Of a DNA stretch of 64,000 nucleotides, positions 1-8,375 are shown in pieces. Below the pieces are notes generated by a model that saw only the letters and a program-made list of their open reading frames with translations, made no database searches and had not been told where the DNA came from. The stretch is from Aliamphritea ceti (GTDB taxonomy: Bacteria; Pseudomonadota; Gammaproteobacteria; Pseudomonadales; Balneatricaceae). The stretch is taken from positions 1,116,001 through 1,180,000 of the forward strand of contig NZ_AP025282.1 of NCBI RefSeq assembly GCF_024347215.1, written 5' to 3'. The position numbers and the translations under genes are program-made. Within the stretch, counting starts at the first letter, position 1; each line of letters opens with the position of its first letter.

Positions 1-532
1 GGGGGATATCACTATTCGTGGTATTGCTGATAAACACCAGTGTGTCGCGCCGGGAAGCGTGGCATGGACTGAAGCTGTGAAGCAGTTTGAAGGACGTGAG
101 GAGATCTGTGCGCCGACTAATGCGCGGCATATGGATAATACCATGTTCGTAATTGAGACTGGTGGTATGAGTTTCCTCATGTGGGGAGACAACCGCCCGG
201 AGCCGCCACAGGAGGTCTGGGATAAGATCGGTGAAGTAGATGTGGTCTTCGTTCCAGTCGATGGTTCTGAGCATATTCTTGATTATGCACAGGCTAACAC
301 AGTGGTAGAGAAAACCGGTGCGAAAGCAGCGATTCCACATCACTATTTAGTGCCTGAAACCACTTTTTATACCTCTACTCTGCAACCGGCTGATGACTGG
401 GTGAAGAAGCATCCATTCACCAATGTTGATGCGCCGAGTTTTAACTTAAGTAAGGCTGATCTGGAAGGGAAGAAAGGTCATGTTTATTACTTTGGTTCCA
501 ATAATATGGTAACTGCGGAATCTGGCAATTAG
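1..532 (+). CDS. metallo-beta-lactamase-fold hydrolase, 3' part
   Basis: The frame is open from base 2, so the true start and the N-terminal metal-binding HxHxDH segment lie outside the window. The 176 visible residues look like the C-terminal half of an UlaG/YycJ-type metallo-beta-lactamase-fold protein: a beta strand ending in FLMWGDNRPEP, then VDVVFVPVDGSEHI, then AAIPHHYL, whose His would be the late metal ligand. The substrate cannot be told. A hairpin follows the stop, and the next gene on the same strand encodes a HupE-like membrane protein. The fold call is by pattern recognition; specific function is unassigned. Confidence 0.7.
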   Translation, partial: GDITIRGIADKHQCVAPGSVAWTEAVKQFEGREEICAPTNARHMDNTMFVIETGGMSFLMWGDNRPEPPQEVWDKIGEVDVVFVPVDGSEHILDYAQANTVVEKTGAKAAIPHHYLVPETTFYTSTLQPADDWVKKHPFTNVDAPSFNLSKADLEGKKGHVYYFGSNNMVTAESGN

Positions 533-583
533 TCTCGCCATTTTTTAAATGGGCGTGTGCTGTTTGCTGATAATTCTCACCTT

Positions 584-606
584 CACCGGCAGTTAAGCTG
601 CCGGTG
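584..606 (+). terminator. hairpin after the MBL-fold gene
   Basis: A perfect 9-bp inverted repeat (CACCGGCAG / CTGCCGGTG, loop TTAAG) lies 51 bases after the stop. Only a short T-rich stretch (CTTTCG) follows, so it may be a weak intrinsic terminator or an mRNA 3'-end stabiliser. It ends 18 bases before the next start codon. Confidence 0.45.
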
Positions 607-624
607 CTTTCGTGGCGGAAAACT

Positions 625-1893
625 ATGAAAATAATAAGCCTTTTTAAACACATTCCGCTGGTCTGTCTGTTATTGCTTATGCTGCCCTGGCAGCAGGCCA
701 GTGCTCACTTTCAGCTGAATATTAATATCCGGGTTGTTCATGTTGAACATACCAGTGATGGGGTGCGTGTATACCTGCGTCTGCCGACCCCTTACTTGTT
801 GGCAGATAAACTTGGTAAGACCGGTTCAGATGGCTTACCGGAAGCTGCCCCTTACAGTTATAACAGGGTAGTAAATGGCGAGTTGTTTCATTATGTTGAT
901 TATGCGCAGTTAGCTACTGATCCGAATGGCTTAGGTGATCTCGTCGCAACTGGGCATCAACTGACTGGCCCTGATGGGGTGTTAAAACCAGAGGTTGAGG
1001 CCGTGCGGGTTTATACCCAAAAACAACAATTACCTTTTGCCAGTCTGGAAGAAGCTCAACAGGCTTTTAGTATGTCGCAGCAGCTGGTTTCTGAATCAGA
1101 AGTCTATGTAGGAGACACAGTCACTGATGTACAGTTGTTTTACCCTACTGGTAATACCCTTTACGACTATCAGTTCTCAAGTAATCTGAACCCCGGCCTG
1201 GAGAACCAACAGGAAACTGCAAATCTGATTTTGGATTATTTTCCGGGTGGGACACAGATCTTCCGCGCCACAGGCTTATTAGAAAAGCCGGTAGTGGTAA
1301 ACCGCTCTGCTTTTTCTGCCGCATGGACTTTTCTGGTTGAAGGGGCTGAGCACATCATGGCAGGTTACGATCATATTCTGTTTGTGGTGTGCCTGATCAT
1401 AGGCGCGGCGGGTACGGCTAATCTGCTGTGGCGCGTTACCGGTTTTACTCTGGGGCACAGTGTTACGCTGATTATCGGGTTTCTGGGCTGGGTACCGGTA
1501 GCTGCCTGGTTTATTCCCAGTGTGGAAACAGGTATCGCTTTTTCTATTATTTTTGCTGCGGTAATCGCGTTACGACCTGATAACAGAAAGGGTTCATTTC
1601 TGATGACGGCAGCGATTGGTCTGTTACATGGCTTAGGGTTTTCTTTCCTGTTACGGGAGATTCTGCAAATTGATTCACCGAATCTGTGGCAGAGCTTGCT
1701 CGCTTTCAACCTGGGTGTGGAAGCCGGACAGTTGGCGATAGTGCTGCTAATCTGGCCACTGGTTTGGTATATACGTCGCTATCAGCCACAGCTGAATACC
1801 CGTATGACCTGGGCTATAGCACTTCCCTGTATTGCCATTGCCGGTTTATGGACTGGCGAAAGGTTGATGCAACTGGCAGATACTCTGATTTAA
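625..1893 (+). CDS. HupE/UreJ-2 family membrane protein
   Basis: This 422-residue protein has an N-terminal signal peptide (cut probably after QQASA, about residue 28), a roughly 200-residue extracytoplasmic domain, and about six C-terminal membrane helices. The membrane part carries the His/Asp pattern EHIMAGYDHILF at the first helix, then GFTLGHSVTL and GLLHGLGFSFLL, as in HupE/UreJ family proteins, some members of which move nickel or cobalt. ATG at 625 is preferred over the upstream GTG at 604 because it starts the signal peptide directly. The metal or substrate is not shown by the sequence, and no hydrogenase or urease gene is in the window. Confidence 0.8.
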   Translation: MKIISLFKHIPLVCLLLLMLPWQQASAHFQLNINIRVVHVEHTSDGVRVYLRLPTPYLLADKLGKTGSDGLPEAAPYSYNRVVNGELFHYVDYAQLATDPNGLGDLVATGHQLTGPDGVLKPEVEAVRVYTQKQQLPFASLEEAQQAFSMSQQLVSESEVYVGDTVTDVQLFYPTGNTLYDYQFSSNLNPGLENQQETANLILDYFPGGTQIFRATGLLEKPVVVNRSAFSAAWTFLVEGAEHIMAGYDHILFVVCLIIGAAGTANLLWRVTGFTLGHSVTLIIGFLGWVPVAAWFIPSVETGIAFSIIFAAVIALRPDNRKGSFLMTAAIGLLHGLGFSFLLREILQIDSPNLWQSLLAFNLGVEAGQLAIVLLIWPLVWYIRRYQPQLNTRMTWAIALPCIAIAGLWTGERLMQLADTLI

Positions 1894-1977
1894 AGAAGGC
1901 AATCTAAAGGTTAAGGCTAAGACTAAAGTTAAGGGAAATGCTTAGGGGAAGCGCTTTAAACGACTAGCCATAGATAC

Positions 1978-2011
1978 AAAAAAACCACCTGCTAAACAGG
2001 TGGTTTTTTTA
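1978..2011. terminator. bidirectional intrinsic terminator
   Basis: Stem AAAACCACCTG / CAGGTGGTTTT (1981-1991 with 1997-2007) with a 5-base loop, an A tract before and a T tract after. It can end transcription from the HupE-like gene on the plus strand and from mmsA on the minus strand. Confidence 0.88.
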
Positions 2012-2025
2012 TTACAGATAAGAGA

Positions 2026-3555
2026 TTAACCGGCTACGCAGCTGCGCACGCTAGAGTCTGTTTTAGCTGCAGCAGGTTTACCTGCCTTAGGATCGACAGT
2101 ACGGATAGTCGCAGTCTTATTCTGAGTGAAGAAATCGATAGCGTCTTTACCCTGAACTTTGTTATTACCAACCAGAGAGCCTTTGATACCGCCGAATGGC
2201 AGATAAGGATGTGGCGCACATACACCGACGTTTACACCGATCATGCCGACATCGGCTTCGTTGATGAATTTCTCAGTGTAGTAACTGTTCTGAGTGAAGA
2301 TGCAGGCACCGTTGCCCATTTCGTGATTGCGGATCATCCGCAGACCGCCGTTAATGCAGCCGACTTTCATGATGCTCAGTACCGGGCCGAAGATTTCATC
2401 TGTGGCGATTGGCATGCATGGGGTAACATCGGTGAATACCGTTGGTCCGACGAAATAACCGTCGCGGTTTGCTTCAGGTAACTCAGGGTTACGTCCATCC
2501 AGTGCCAGTTTAGCGCCAGCTTCGATACCCAGATCGATATAATGATGGATACGTTCTTTTGCCTTGGCGGAAATAACCGGACCCATGAACACATCAGGGT
2601 CCATCGCGTCACCGACGGTTAGGTTTTTAGATGCTTCTAACAGACGCTCGATGAATTCGTCATAGATCTCATCAACGACCGCAATGTTGGAAACAGCCAG
2701 GCAACGCTGGCCTGCAGAACCGTAACCGGACATCAGGACGTTTTCGATTAGCAGATCCATCGGCGCATCTTCCATCGCTAACAGGAAGTTTTTCGCACCG
2801 CCTAACAGCATGGTCTTCTTACCGTGCTTACCAGCACCGGCAGCGATAGATTTAGCTGTTGGTGTTGAACCTACCAGACAGATGCCGGCGACATTCTTAT
2901 CGTCGTACCATGCTTCTACGGTTTCACGGTCACCGTGAACAATGTTTACGACGCCTTTTGGCAGGCCTGTTTCAATAATCAGGTCCATCATGCGCTGCAT
3001 GAACAGCGGTGATTCTGTTGATGGCTTGTACACGAAGGTATTGCCAGAACCAATTGCGAAAGGAATGAACCAGCCGAATACCAGTGCCGGGAAGTTGAAT
3101 GGCGCAACGCCACAGAAGACACCCAGTGGTGCCTTGATGACCCGGCCATTAATGTTGTTGGCGATGCCCTGAATCGTTTCGCCCTGCATCAGGGATGGGA
3201 TGCTGCAGGCCATCTGCAGGATTTCAATAACACGGCCGACTTCGCCGCGGGCTTCAGCAATGTGTTTAGCCTGATCGACAGCGATAGCTTCAGCCAGCAT
3301 CTCATGGTTGTCTACCATGGCGCGATGCATTTTGAAGATGTAATCCATACGCTTAGGTAATGGCATAGCGCTCCATTCAGGGTACGCTTCTGCCGCCGCT
3401 GCTACTGCCTGACGAGAGGTTTCTGCTGAAGACAGCGGCACTTCACCGATGACCGCACCGGTAGAAGGGTTCTTTAACGGTTCATATTGTCCGTTGCTTT
3501 CATCCAGCCACTCACCGTTGATGTGGTTTTTGATTTTGATGTATTGACTGCTCAT
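2026..3555 (-). CDS. mmsA: CoA-acylating methylmalonate/malonate-semialdehyde dehydrogenase
   Basis: A 509-residue aldehyde dehydrogenase of the MmsA/IolA type, which oxidises malonate semialdehyde or methylmalonate semialdehyde to acetyl-CoA or propionyl-CoA with NAD and CoA. Visible family marks are APFNFP (about residue 151), the catalytic cysteine in GSAGQRCLAVSN (Cys285), and LGGAKN at about 251 where most aldehyde dehydrogenases have the general-base Glu region. ATG at 3555 has AGGAAA upstream. It is the last gene of an operon with a polyamine-type ABC importer, so the imported compound is probably degraded to a 3-carbon semialdehyde. No aminotransferase or inositol gene is nearby to fix the substrate. 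Confidence 0.9.
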   Translation of the reverse strand: MSSQYIKIKNHINGEWLDESNGQYEPLKNPSTGAVIGEVPLSSAETSRQAVAAAAEAYPEWSAMPLPKRMDYIFKMHRAMVDNHEMLAEAIAVDQAKHIAEARGEVGRVIEILQMACSIPSLMQGETIQGIANNINGRVIKAPLGVFCGVAPFNFPALVFGWFIPFAIGSGNTFVYKPSTESPLFMQRMMDLIIETGLPKGVVNIVHGDRETVEAWYDDKNVAGICLVGSTPTAKSIAAGAGKHGKKTMLLGGAKNFLLAMEDAPMDLLIENVLMSGYGSAGQRCLAVSNIAVVDEIYDEFIERLLEASKNLTVGDAMDPDVFMGPVISAKAKERIHHYIDLGIEAGAKLALDGRNPELPEANRDGYFVGPTVFTDVTPCMPIATDEIFGPVLSIMKVGCINGGLRMIRNHEMGNGACIFTQNSYYTEKFINEADVGMIGVNVGVCAPHPYLPFGGIKGSLVGNNKVQGKDAIDFFTQNKTATIRTVDPKAGKPAAAKTDSSVRSCVAG

Positions 3556-3579
3556 TGCTGTATTTCCTACATGTCTGAA

Positions 3580-3612
3580 AAACTCTGTCCGGACCGAAGC
3601 ATGCCGGACAGA
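3580..3612 (-). terminator. intercistronic hairpin before mmsA
   Basis: Inverted repeat CTGTCCGG / CCGGACAG (3585-3592 with 3604-3611). Read on the minus strand it is followed by AGTTTTTC. It lies in the 65-base gap between the second permease gene and mmsA, so it could act as a partial terminator or RNA-processing site that sets mmsA expression apart from the transporter genes. Confidence 0.55.
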
Positions 3613-3620
3613 AAAGTGAA

Positions 3621-4472
3621 TTAAGAAACCTGGCCGGTACGGATCCGTTCACCACGGGCCCGCAAGTATTCAATGGTGAGTAGCAGCAAGGCTGATACGA
3701 CTACCAGTAATACGGCGACCGCCAGAATGGTCGGGTTAATTTGCTCCCGCAGACCGGAGAACATCTGGCGCGGTATCGTGCGCTGTTCGGGGCCGGCAAG
3801 GAACAGGATCACTACCACTTCATCGAAAGAGGTAATGAAGGCAAACAGTGAGCCGGAGATCACGCCAGGACGAATCAGCGGCATTATTACTTTAAAAAAG
3901 GTATAGCTTGGCGACGCTCCCATTCCAAGGGATGCCCTTACCAGCGAGTAGTCGAAACCGCTCAGGGCTGCATTGACGGTTATGATGACGAATGGTGTAC
4001 CTAAAGCCGCGTGAGCAATAATTACACCCATATAAGTACCCGCCAGTCCTAACTGGGTATAAAAGAAATACATACCCGCTGCTGTAATGATCAGTGGCAC
4101 TATCATTGGTGAAAGCAGTATTGCCATGATCATCCGCTGTAATGGCATATCTGCTCTGGACAGACCAATCGCTGCCAGTGTGCCCAGTACAGTGGCGATA
4201 ACAGTGGCAGCTGCACCAATCAGAAAGCTGTTCTTAATCGCCAGAATCCACTTGTCGTCATTGATAATTTCCGCATACCACTTGAGCGAGTAAGCGTCAG
4301 GGTCAAATGCCAGCATGCCTTCAGTAAAGCTGAAGTAAGGCTCAACGTTGAACGACAGCGGTATGATCACCAGTATCGGTAACATCAGAAAAGCCAGAAC
4401 TGCCCAGGCGGTTAACCGCAGGCTGTGCATGCCTAACTTGTGCCAAAAATTAAAATACTTAGGAAATTGCAT
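3621..4472 (-). CDS. ABC transporter permease, PotC-like
   Basis: A 283-residue inner-membrane permease of the spermidine/putrescine (PotC, COG1177) type with about six helices. The cytoplasmic EAA loop that docks the ATPase reads ASLGMGASPSYTFFKVIMP. ATG at 4472 lies 6 bases after the stop of the PotB-like gene, so the two are translationally close. It pairs with the larger permease upstream to form the channel of the importer. Family assignment is strong; the substrate is inferred only as an amine, amino acid or polyamine. Confidence 0.93.
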   Translation of the reverse strand: MQFPKYFNFWHKLGMHSLRLTAWAVLAFLMLPILVIIPLSFNVEPYFSFTEGMLAFDPDAYSLKWYAEIINDDKWILAIKNSFLIGAAATVIATVLGTLAAIGLSRADMPLQRMIMAILLSPMIVPLIITAAGMYFFYTQLGLAGTYMGVIIAHAALGTPFVIITVNAALSGFDYSLVRASLGMGASPSYTFFKVIMPLIRPGVISGSLFAFITSFDEVVVILFLAGPEQRTIPRQMFSGLREQINPTILAVAVLLVVVSALLLLTIEYLRARGERIRTGQVS

Positions 4473-4478
4473 CGTCAG

Positions 4479-5777
4479 TTACCCCAGTTTGATGTTACTA
4501 ACGCCGACTAAACGGTCATAGATCCAGTACAGCAATGTGATCAGAATCAGCAGGATAGAGCCCAGTGCTGCGGCTAGCTCCCAGTTGTTCGATGACTGCA
4601 TATGGAACGCAATAATATTACTGATCATTTGTCCGTCGGTACCGCCTACCAGAGCCGGTGTGATGTAGTAACCGATGGAAATAATAAACACTAGCAAAGC
4701 ACCGGCACTCAGGCCTGGTAAGGTCATAGGGAAATAAATCCGGCTGAACGCAGACAGAGGTTTAGCCCCCAGTGACAGTGCTGCACGGAAGTAACTTGGG
4801 TCGATACCTTTCATTACGCTGTAAAGCGGCAGAATCATGAAAGGCAACAGAATATGGGTCATCGCGATAACCGTTGAGAACTGGGTATAGAGCATCTCTA
4901 TAGGTTCATTAATGATATGCAGTGTTATTAAGAAGTCGTTGATGACACCGTTAGTTTGCAGGATGGCGATCCAGGCAGTGGTTCGTACCAGTAATGACGT
5001 CCAGAACGGCAGCAGTACGAATACCATCAGCGTGTTAGCTACTTTCGCCGGTGCTGTCGCCAGGTAATAGGCCAGCGGAAAACCGATAACAGCGGTTAAA
5101 AATGTAATCAGCAATGCGATTTTCAGGCTTTTAGCAAACAGTTTGATGTAAATGTTGGTATCGCGGGCAACGATTTCGCCCTGCTCATTACGGGTCAGGT
5201 CTGTAGCTGTCAGGTAGAAACTGTCGGTAAATATTTCGCCAGAAGACTTCATCGTCCGCCAGATTTTTACTTCCTGCCATTGTTTTTTCGCTGCCAGCAG
5301 ACGTTCGGCACCTTCATTCGCCAACGTCGCTTCATCAAGCTTTTTCAGTTTGCGTGCGCTGGATTTAATAACGCTTGAGCTACCGGGCATTCCGCGGTTA
5401 ATTTCTTCTGCTAATTTGCCAGAGCGACGTTCTTTAGCCAGGTAATGTAATTCTTTTGCGAACAAGCTAATGGTAGCTGCATCCGGAATGTTGTCACTGG
5501 CTTCATCCCAGGACTGCAGTGCCTGCAGGGTTTCTGGGATCAGCTGGGCAACCGTCGGATGATAAACGCTGCGATACAGCATCGTGCCGATAGGTGCGAT
5601 AAAGGCGATCAGAACAAAGAAGATCAGTGGTATAACGAACGCTGTGGCAATCAGTTTACGACGTCGCTGGTTGCGCTTACTCTGGCGCATTTCTTCCGGT
5701 GTCAGACCGGAATGTACCTCACTGTCTTCATTAAACGAAGCGGCGGTGGGCGCGGCGGTTAATTCAGCTTGAGACAT
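4479..5777 (-). CDS. ABC transporter permease, PotB-like, with large insert
   Basis: A 432-residue permease of the PotB (COG1176) type; ordinary PotB proteins are about 285 residues. The extra length is a hydrophilic stretch of about 150 residues between the first helix (VIPLIFFVLIAFIAPIGTML) and the rest of the membrane domain, placed on the periplasmic side and rich in Lys, Glu and Ala. The EAA loop reads AALSLGAKPLSAFSRIYFPM. A hairpin lies between this gene and the binding-protein gene upstream. The insert may contact the binding protein; that is inference. Confidence 0.92.
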   Translation of the reverse strand: MSQAELTAAPTAASFNEDSEVHSGLTPEEMRQSKRNQRRRKLIATAFVIPLIFFVLIAFIAPIGTMLYRSVYHPTVAQLIPETLQALQSWDEASDNIPDAATISLFAKELHYLAKERRSGKLAEEINRGMPGSSSVIKSSARKLKKLDEATLANEGAERLLAAKKQWQEVKIWRTMKSSGEIFTDSFYLTATDLTRNEQGEIVARDTNIYIKLFAKSLKIALLITFLTAVIGFPLAYYLATAPAKVANTLMVFVLLPFWTSLLVRTTAWIAILQTNGVINDFLITLHIINEPIEMLYTQFSTVIAMTHILLPFMILPLYSVMKGIDPSYFRAALSLGAKPLSAFSRIYFPMTLPGLSAGALLVFIISIGYYITPALVGGTDGQMISNIIAFHMQSSNNWELAAALGSILLILITLLYWIYDRLVGVSNIKLG

Positions 5778-5802
5778 GGAACTACCCTTTCTTATTTTTA
5801 TA

Positions 5803-5824
5803 AGGGCACTCGACAGAGTGCCCT
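5803..5824 (-). other. intercistronic stem-loop after the binding-protein gene
   Basis: Perfect inverted repeat AGGGCACT / AGTGCCCT with a 6-base loop in the 71-base gap between the binding-protein gene and the permease gene. Stem-loops at this place in ABC operons often protect the binding-protein mRNA and lower permease expression. No T tract follows, so a full terminator is unlikely. Confidence 0.6.
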
Positions 5825-5848
5825 GGCGTCACGAATACAGCTATTGGC

Positions 5849-6904
5849 TTAGTTCAGCAGCCATTCGTTGAACTTTTCACCCAGAGACTCACCGTAGTCA
5901 GCCCAGAACTCACCAGATGCTTTCAGGCCTTCATCCAGATGAGCGGATGGCAGCTTAGGCAAAATTGCTTCGTCCATGTAGGCGTATGAAGACTGACGGG
6001 TAGGACCGTAAGCGACGTCCTGCATGCCACTTTCTGGCTTAGAGCTGGTGGCGAAACGAATAAATTCTTCAGCAACGGCTTTCTTTTTTGAGCCACGTAC
6101 AACAGCCCATACGTCAAGATCATAGATGTGCGCATCCCAAACCATTTCGAATGGCTTGTTGTCTTTCTGAATTGCGTCGAAGATCCGGCCATTAGCTGAT
6201 TGCGCCATGACAGCACCGCCATCATTCAGTAGCTGAGGCACCTGAGACCAGCTGTCGAACCACACCAGATCGTTTTTGATGGTATCCAGTTTGGCGAATG
6301 CACGGGCCTGGCCTTCGTCAGTAGACAGCAAGTCGTAGACTTCATCTTTAGGTACGCCGTCGGCAATCAGTGCCCATTCCATATTTACCTGTGGGCGCTT
6401 ACGCAGGGCGCGTTTACCCGGGAATTTCTGGGTGTTGAAGAAATCACCGATAGAGTTAGGATTACCGCCTTTGATTGTGTCTCCATTGTAGGCATAGAGG
6501 ACAGTCCAGATGATGTTGCCGACGCCACATTCGTTAGCCAGTGCCTGTGGAATAAAGTCGTCTTTGGCAGCAACGCCGTCATCACCTGCCGGAAGTGTGT
6601 CATGTGGGAATACTTCTAACAGGCCTTCTGAGCAGGCACGTTCAAGGTCAATTACCTCGACATCAACGACGTCCCAGAGAATATTGCCACTCTCTACCTG
6701 AGCTTTAAGCTCGGCGATACCACCGGAGTAGTTTTCAAACAGGATCTTATGGCCGGTTTTTTCCATGAATGGATCCAGCATGTGCTTTTGCTGAGCCTCG
6801 CCATATGCGCCGCCGAAGGAGACGGCAGTAAACTGCTCGGCCAGCGCCGGTGACATTGCCGTACAAAGCGCCAGAGCAGCGCCGAATCGCTTGAGATGTT
6901 TCAT
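5849..6904 (-). CDS. ABC transporter substrate-binding protein, PotD-like
   Basis: A 351-residue periplasmic binding protein of the polyamine-binding (PotD / SBP_bac_8) class. ATG at 6904 is chosen because it has the SD AGGAAAAA in front and begins a clear signal peptide (MKHLKRFGAALALC..., cut near SPALA/EQ). The mature protein starts QFTAVSFGGAYGEAQQ, typical of the family, and includes WDVVDVEV and LDVWAVVRGSKKK. The open frame runs 47 codons further upstream, but that part lacks a signal sequence. It lies 49 bases after the ATPase gene stop. The ligand is unknown. Confidence 0.92.
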   Translation of the reverse strand: MKHLKRFGAALALCTAMSPALAEQFTAVSFGGAYGEAQQKHMLDPFMEKTGHKILFENYSGGIAELKAQVESGNILWDVVDVEVIDLERACSEGLLEVFPHDTLPAGDDGVAAKDDFIPQALANECGVGNIIWTVLYAYNGDTIKGGNPNSIGDFFNTQKFPGKRALRKRPQVNMEWALIADGVPKDEVYDLLSTDEGQARAFAKLDTIKNDLVWFDSWSQVPQLLNDGGAVMAQSANGRIFDAIQKDNKPFEMVWDAHIYDLDVWAVVRGSKKKAVAEEFIRFATSSKPESGMQDVAYGPTRQSSYAYMDEAILPKLPSAHLDEGLKASGEFWADYGESLGEKFNEWLLN

Positions 6905-6953
6905 TTTTATTTTTCCTCTTACGTGTTTACGGATATTGCTGTGTTTGAAAACG

Positions 6954-8072
6954 TTAACTGGCGCGGGCCAGTGCCAGGCCACCATTACCTGCCCAGGTGA
7001 GCTGCACAGTACTGCCGGCTGCAATATGGGGTGCGTCCTGGTCATTCAGGGTTTTCACCATGATTTCGGAGCCGTCACTGAGTCGGAAGAAGTAGCGAAT
7101 GGAATCGCCGACATACAGGCGGGTTATGAAGTTGGCTTCGACACTGTTAGCCAGTAACTGACCTTCTTTGGCGATGAACAGGTTTTCCGGACGGATAGTA
7201 ACCACGCAATCTTCACCAACATTTGGGCAGTTAGGATTTTGCGTTGTGGTCAGTGTGCCGTCGGCGAGACGTATTTCTGCTTCACCGGTATCAACCCGGG
7301 TAACCGTACCCGGAATGTGGTTGTTTTCACCGATGAAGTCGGCAACAAAGGCGCAGCTGGGCTGCTCGTAAAGCACATCCGGCGCGGCGCATTGCTTGAC
7401 GATACCGTCATCGAATACCGCAATGCGGTCTGACATTGTCAGGGCTTCGGTCTGATCATGAGTCACGTAGATAGCGGTAAAACCAAGGTCTTCGTGAAGA
7501 CGTTTAATTTCAAACTGCATCTGTTCACGAAGGTTTTTATCTAACGCTCCCAGCGGTTCATCCATCAGGACAATGCTTGGCTCAAATATCAGTGAACGTG
7601 CCAGTGCGACCCGCTGTTTCTGACCACCGGATAACTGTCCCGGGTAGCGCTTGCCGAAGTCAGCCAGCTCTACTAATGCCAGCGCTTCTTTTACACGCCG
7701 GTCAACTTCACTTGCGGTTATCTTGCGAACCTTCAGTGGGTAAGCCAGATTCTCGCTGATCGTCATGTGCGGAAACAGTGCGTAGGTTTGGAATACCATT
7801 CCGATATTACGGTGGTAGGGTGCTATATCGTTGACCGGATTACCGTCGATGAGAATGTCGCCGCTGGTAACATCTTCGAATCCTGCCAGCATCATCAGGC
7901 AGGTGGTTTTACCGGATCCGGATGGCCCAAGCAGAGTGACAAATTCACCCTTTTTGATGTCCAGATTGAAATTCTTTACAACCAGGTTTTGCTGATCGTA
8001 ACTCTTTTTGACGTTAACGAAGCGAACGTACTGGTCGTCGGACTGTGTGTGTGTGGCGGTTGTAACAGACAT
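6954..8072 (-). CDS. ABC transporter ATPase, PotA-like
   Basis: A 372-residue ATPase with Walker A GPSGSGKTT, signature LSGGQKQR, Walker B IVLMDEPLGALD and switch His in YVTHDQTEA, followed by a C-terminal TOBE domain of about 130 residues. This layout is that of PotA/FbpC-type importers. ATG at 8072 is preferred over the GTG at 8099 because the product then starts MSVTTATHTQ with an AGAG element upstream. It is the first gene of the five-gene operon ending with mmsA. Confidence 0.94.
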   Translation of the reverse strand: MSVTTATHTQSDDQYVRFVNVKKSYDQQNLVVKNFNLDIKKGEFVTLLGPSGSGKTTCLMMLAGFEDVTSGDILIDGNPVNDIAPYHRNIGMVFQTYALFPHMTISENLAYPLKVRKITASEVDRRVKEALALVELADFGKRYPGQLSGGQKQRVALARSLIFEPSIVLMDEPLGALDKNLREQMQFEIKRLHEDLGFTAIYVTHDQTEALTMSDRIAVFDDGIVKQCAAPDVLYEQPSCAFVADFIGENNHIPGTVTRVDTGEAEIRLADGTLTTTQNPNCPNVGEDCVVTIRPENLFIAKEGQLLANSVEANFITRLYVGDSIRYFFRLSDGSEIMVKTLNDQDAPHIAAGSTVQLTWAGNGGLALARAS

Positions 8073-8375
8073 GGTGATTACTCTTTTTATTATGGTCACG
8101 GTGCCGTTTAACGTGCTGTTTTACTTTGAAACAGCCTTGTTTCTGTGCCTAATCAGGCAGGATTTACTATAGGAGAGAGGGCTTTTCGGGCTATAGACCC
8201 AACGCTGAACCGATATGTAGTTCCAGGCTGTAGATCACGATTAGCAAGGGCTGTAGCGATTCTGAATTAAATTAATATGAGGCTCTGAAGGCGGGAAATA
8301 GCTGTTGGAGGCAGATGTTAGTACCAGCAAATTGCTTGCTGGTACTGCAGAGGAGAAATAGCGGCTTAAAAGCCT
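8073..8375 (-). promoter_or_regulatory. promoter region of the ABC-mmsA operon with three direct repeats
   Basis: This 303-base gap between the MocR-type gene and the ATPase gene contains three direct repeats, (A/G)GGCT(A/G)TAG on the plus strand (CTAYAGCCY on the minus strand), at 8188-8196, 8225-8233 and 8248-8256, starts 37 and 23 bases apart. On the minus strand a possible -10 (TATAGT, about 8170) lies 17 bases downstream of the promoter-proximal repeat, which would sit at the -35 region. That is the expected layout for an activator of the MocR family, members of which bind direct repeats. Binding itself is inferred. Confidence 0.5.
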
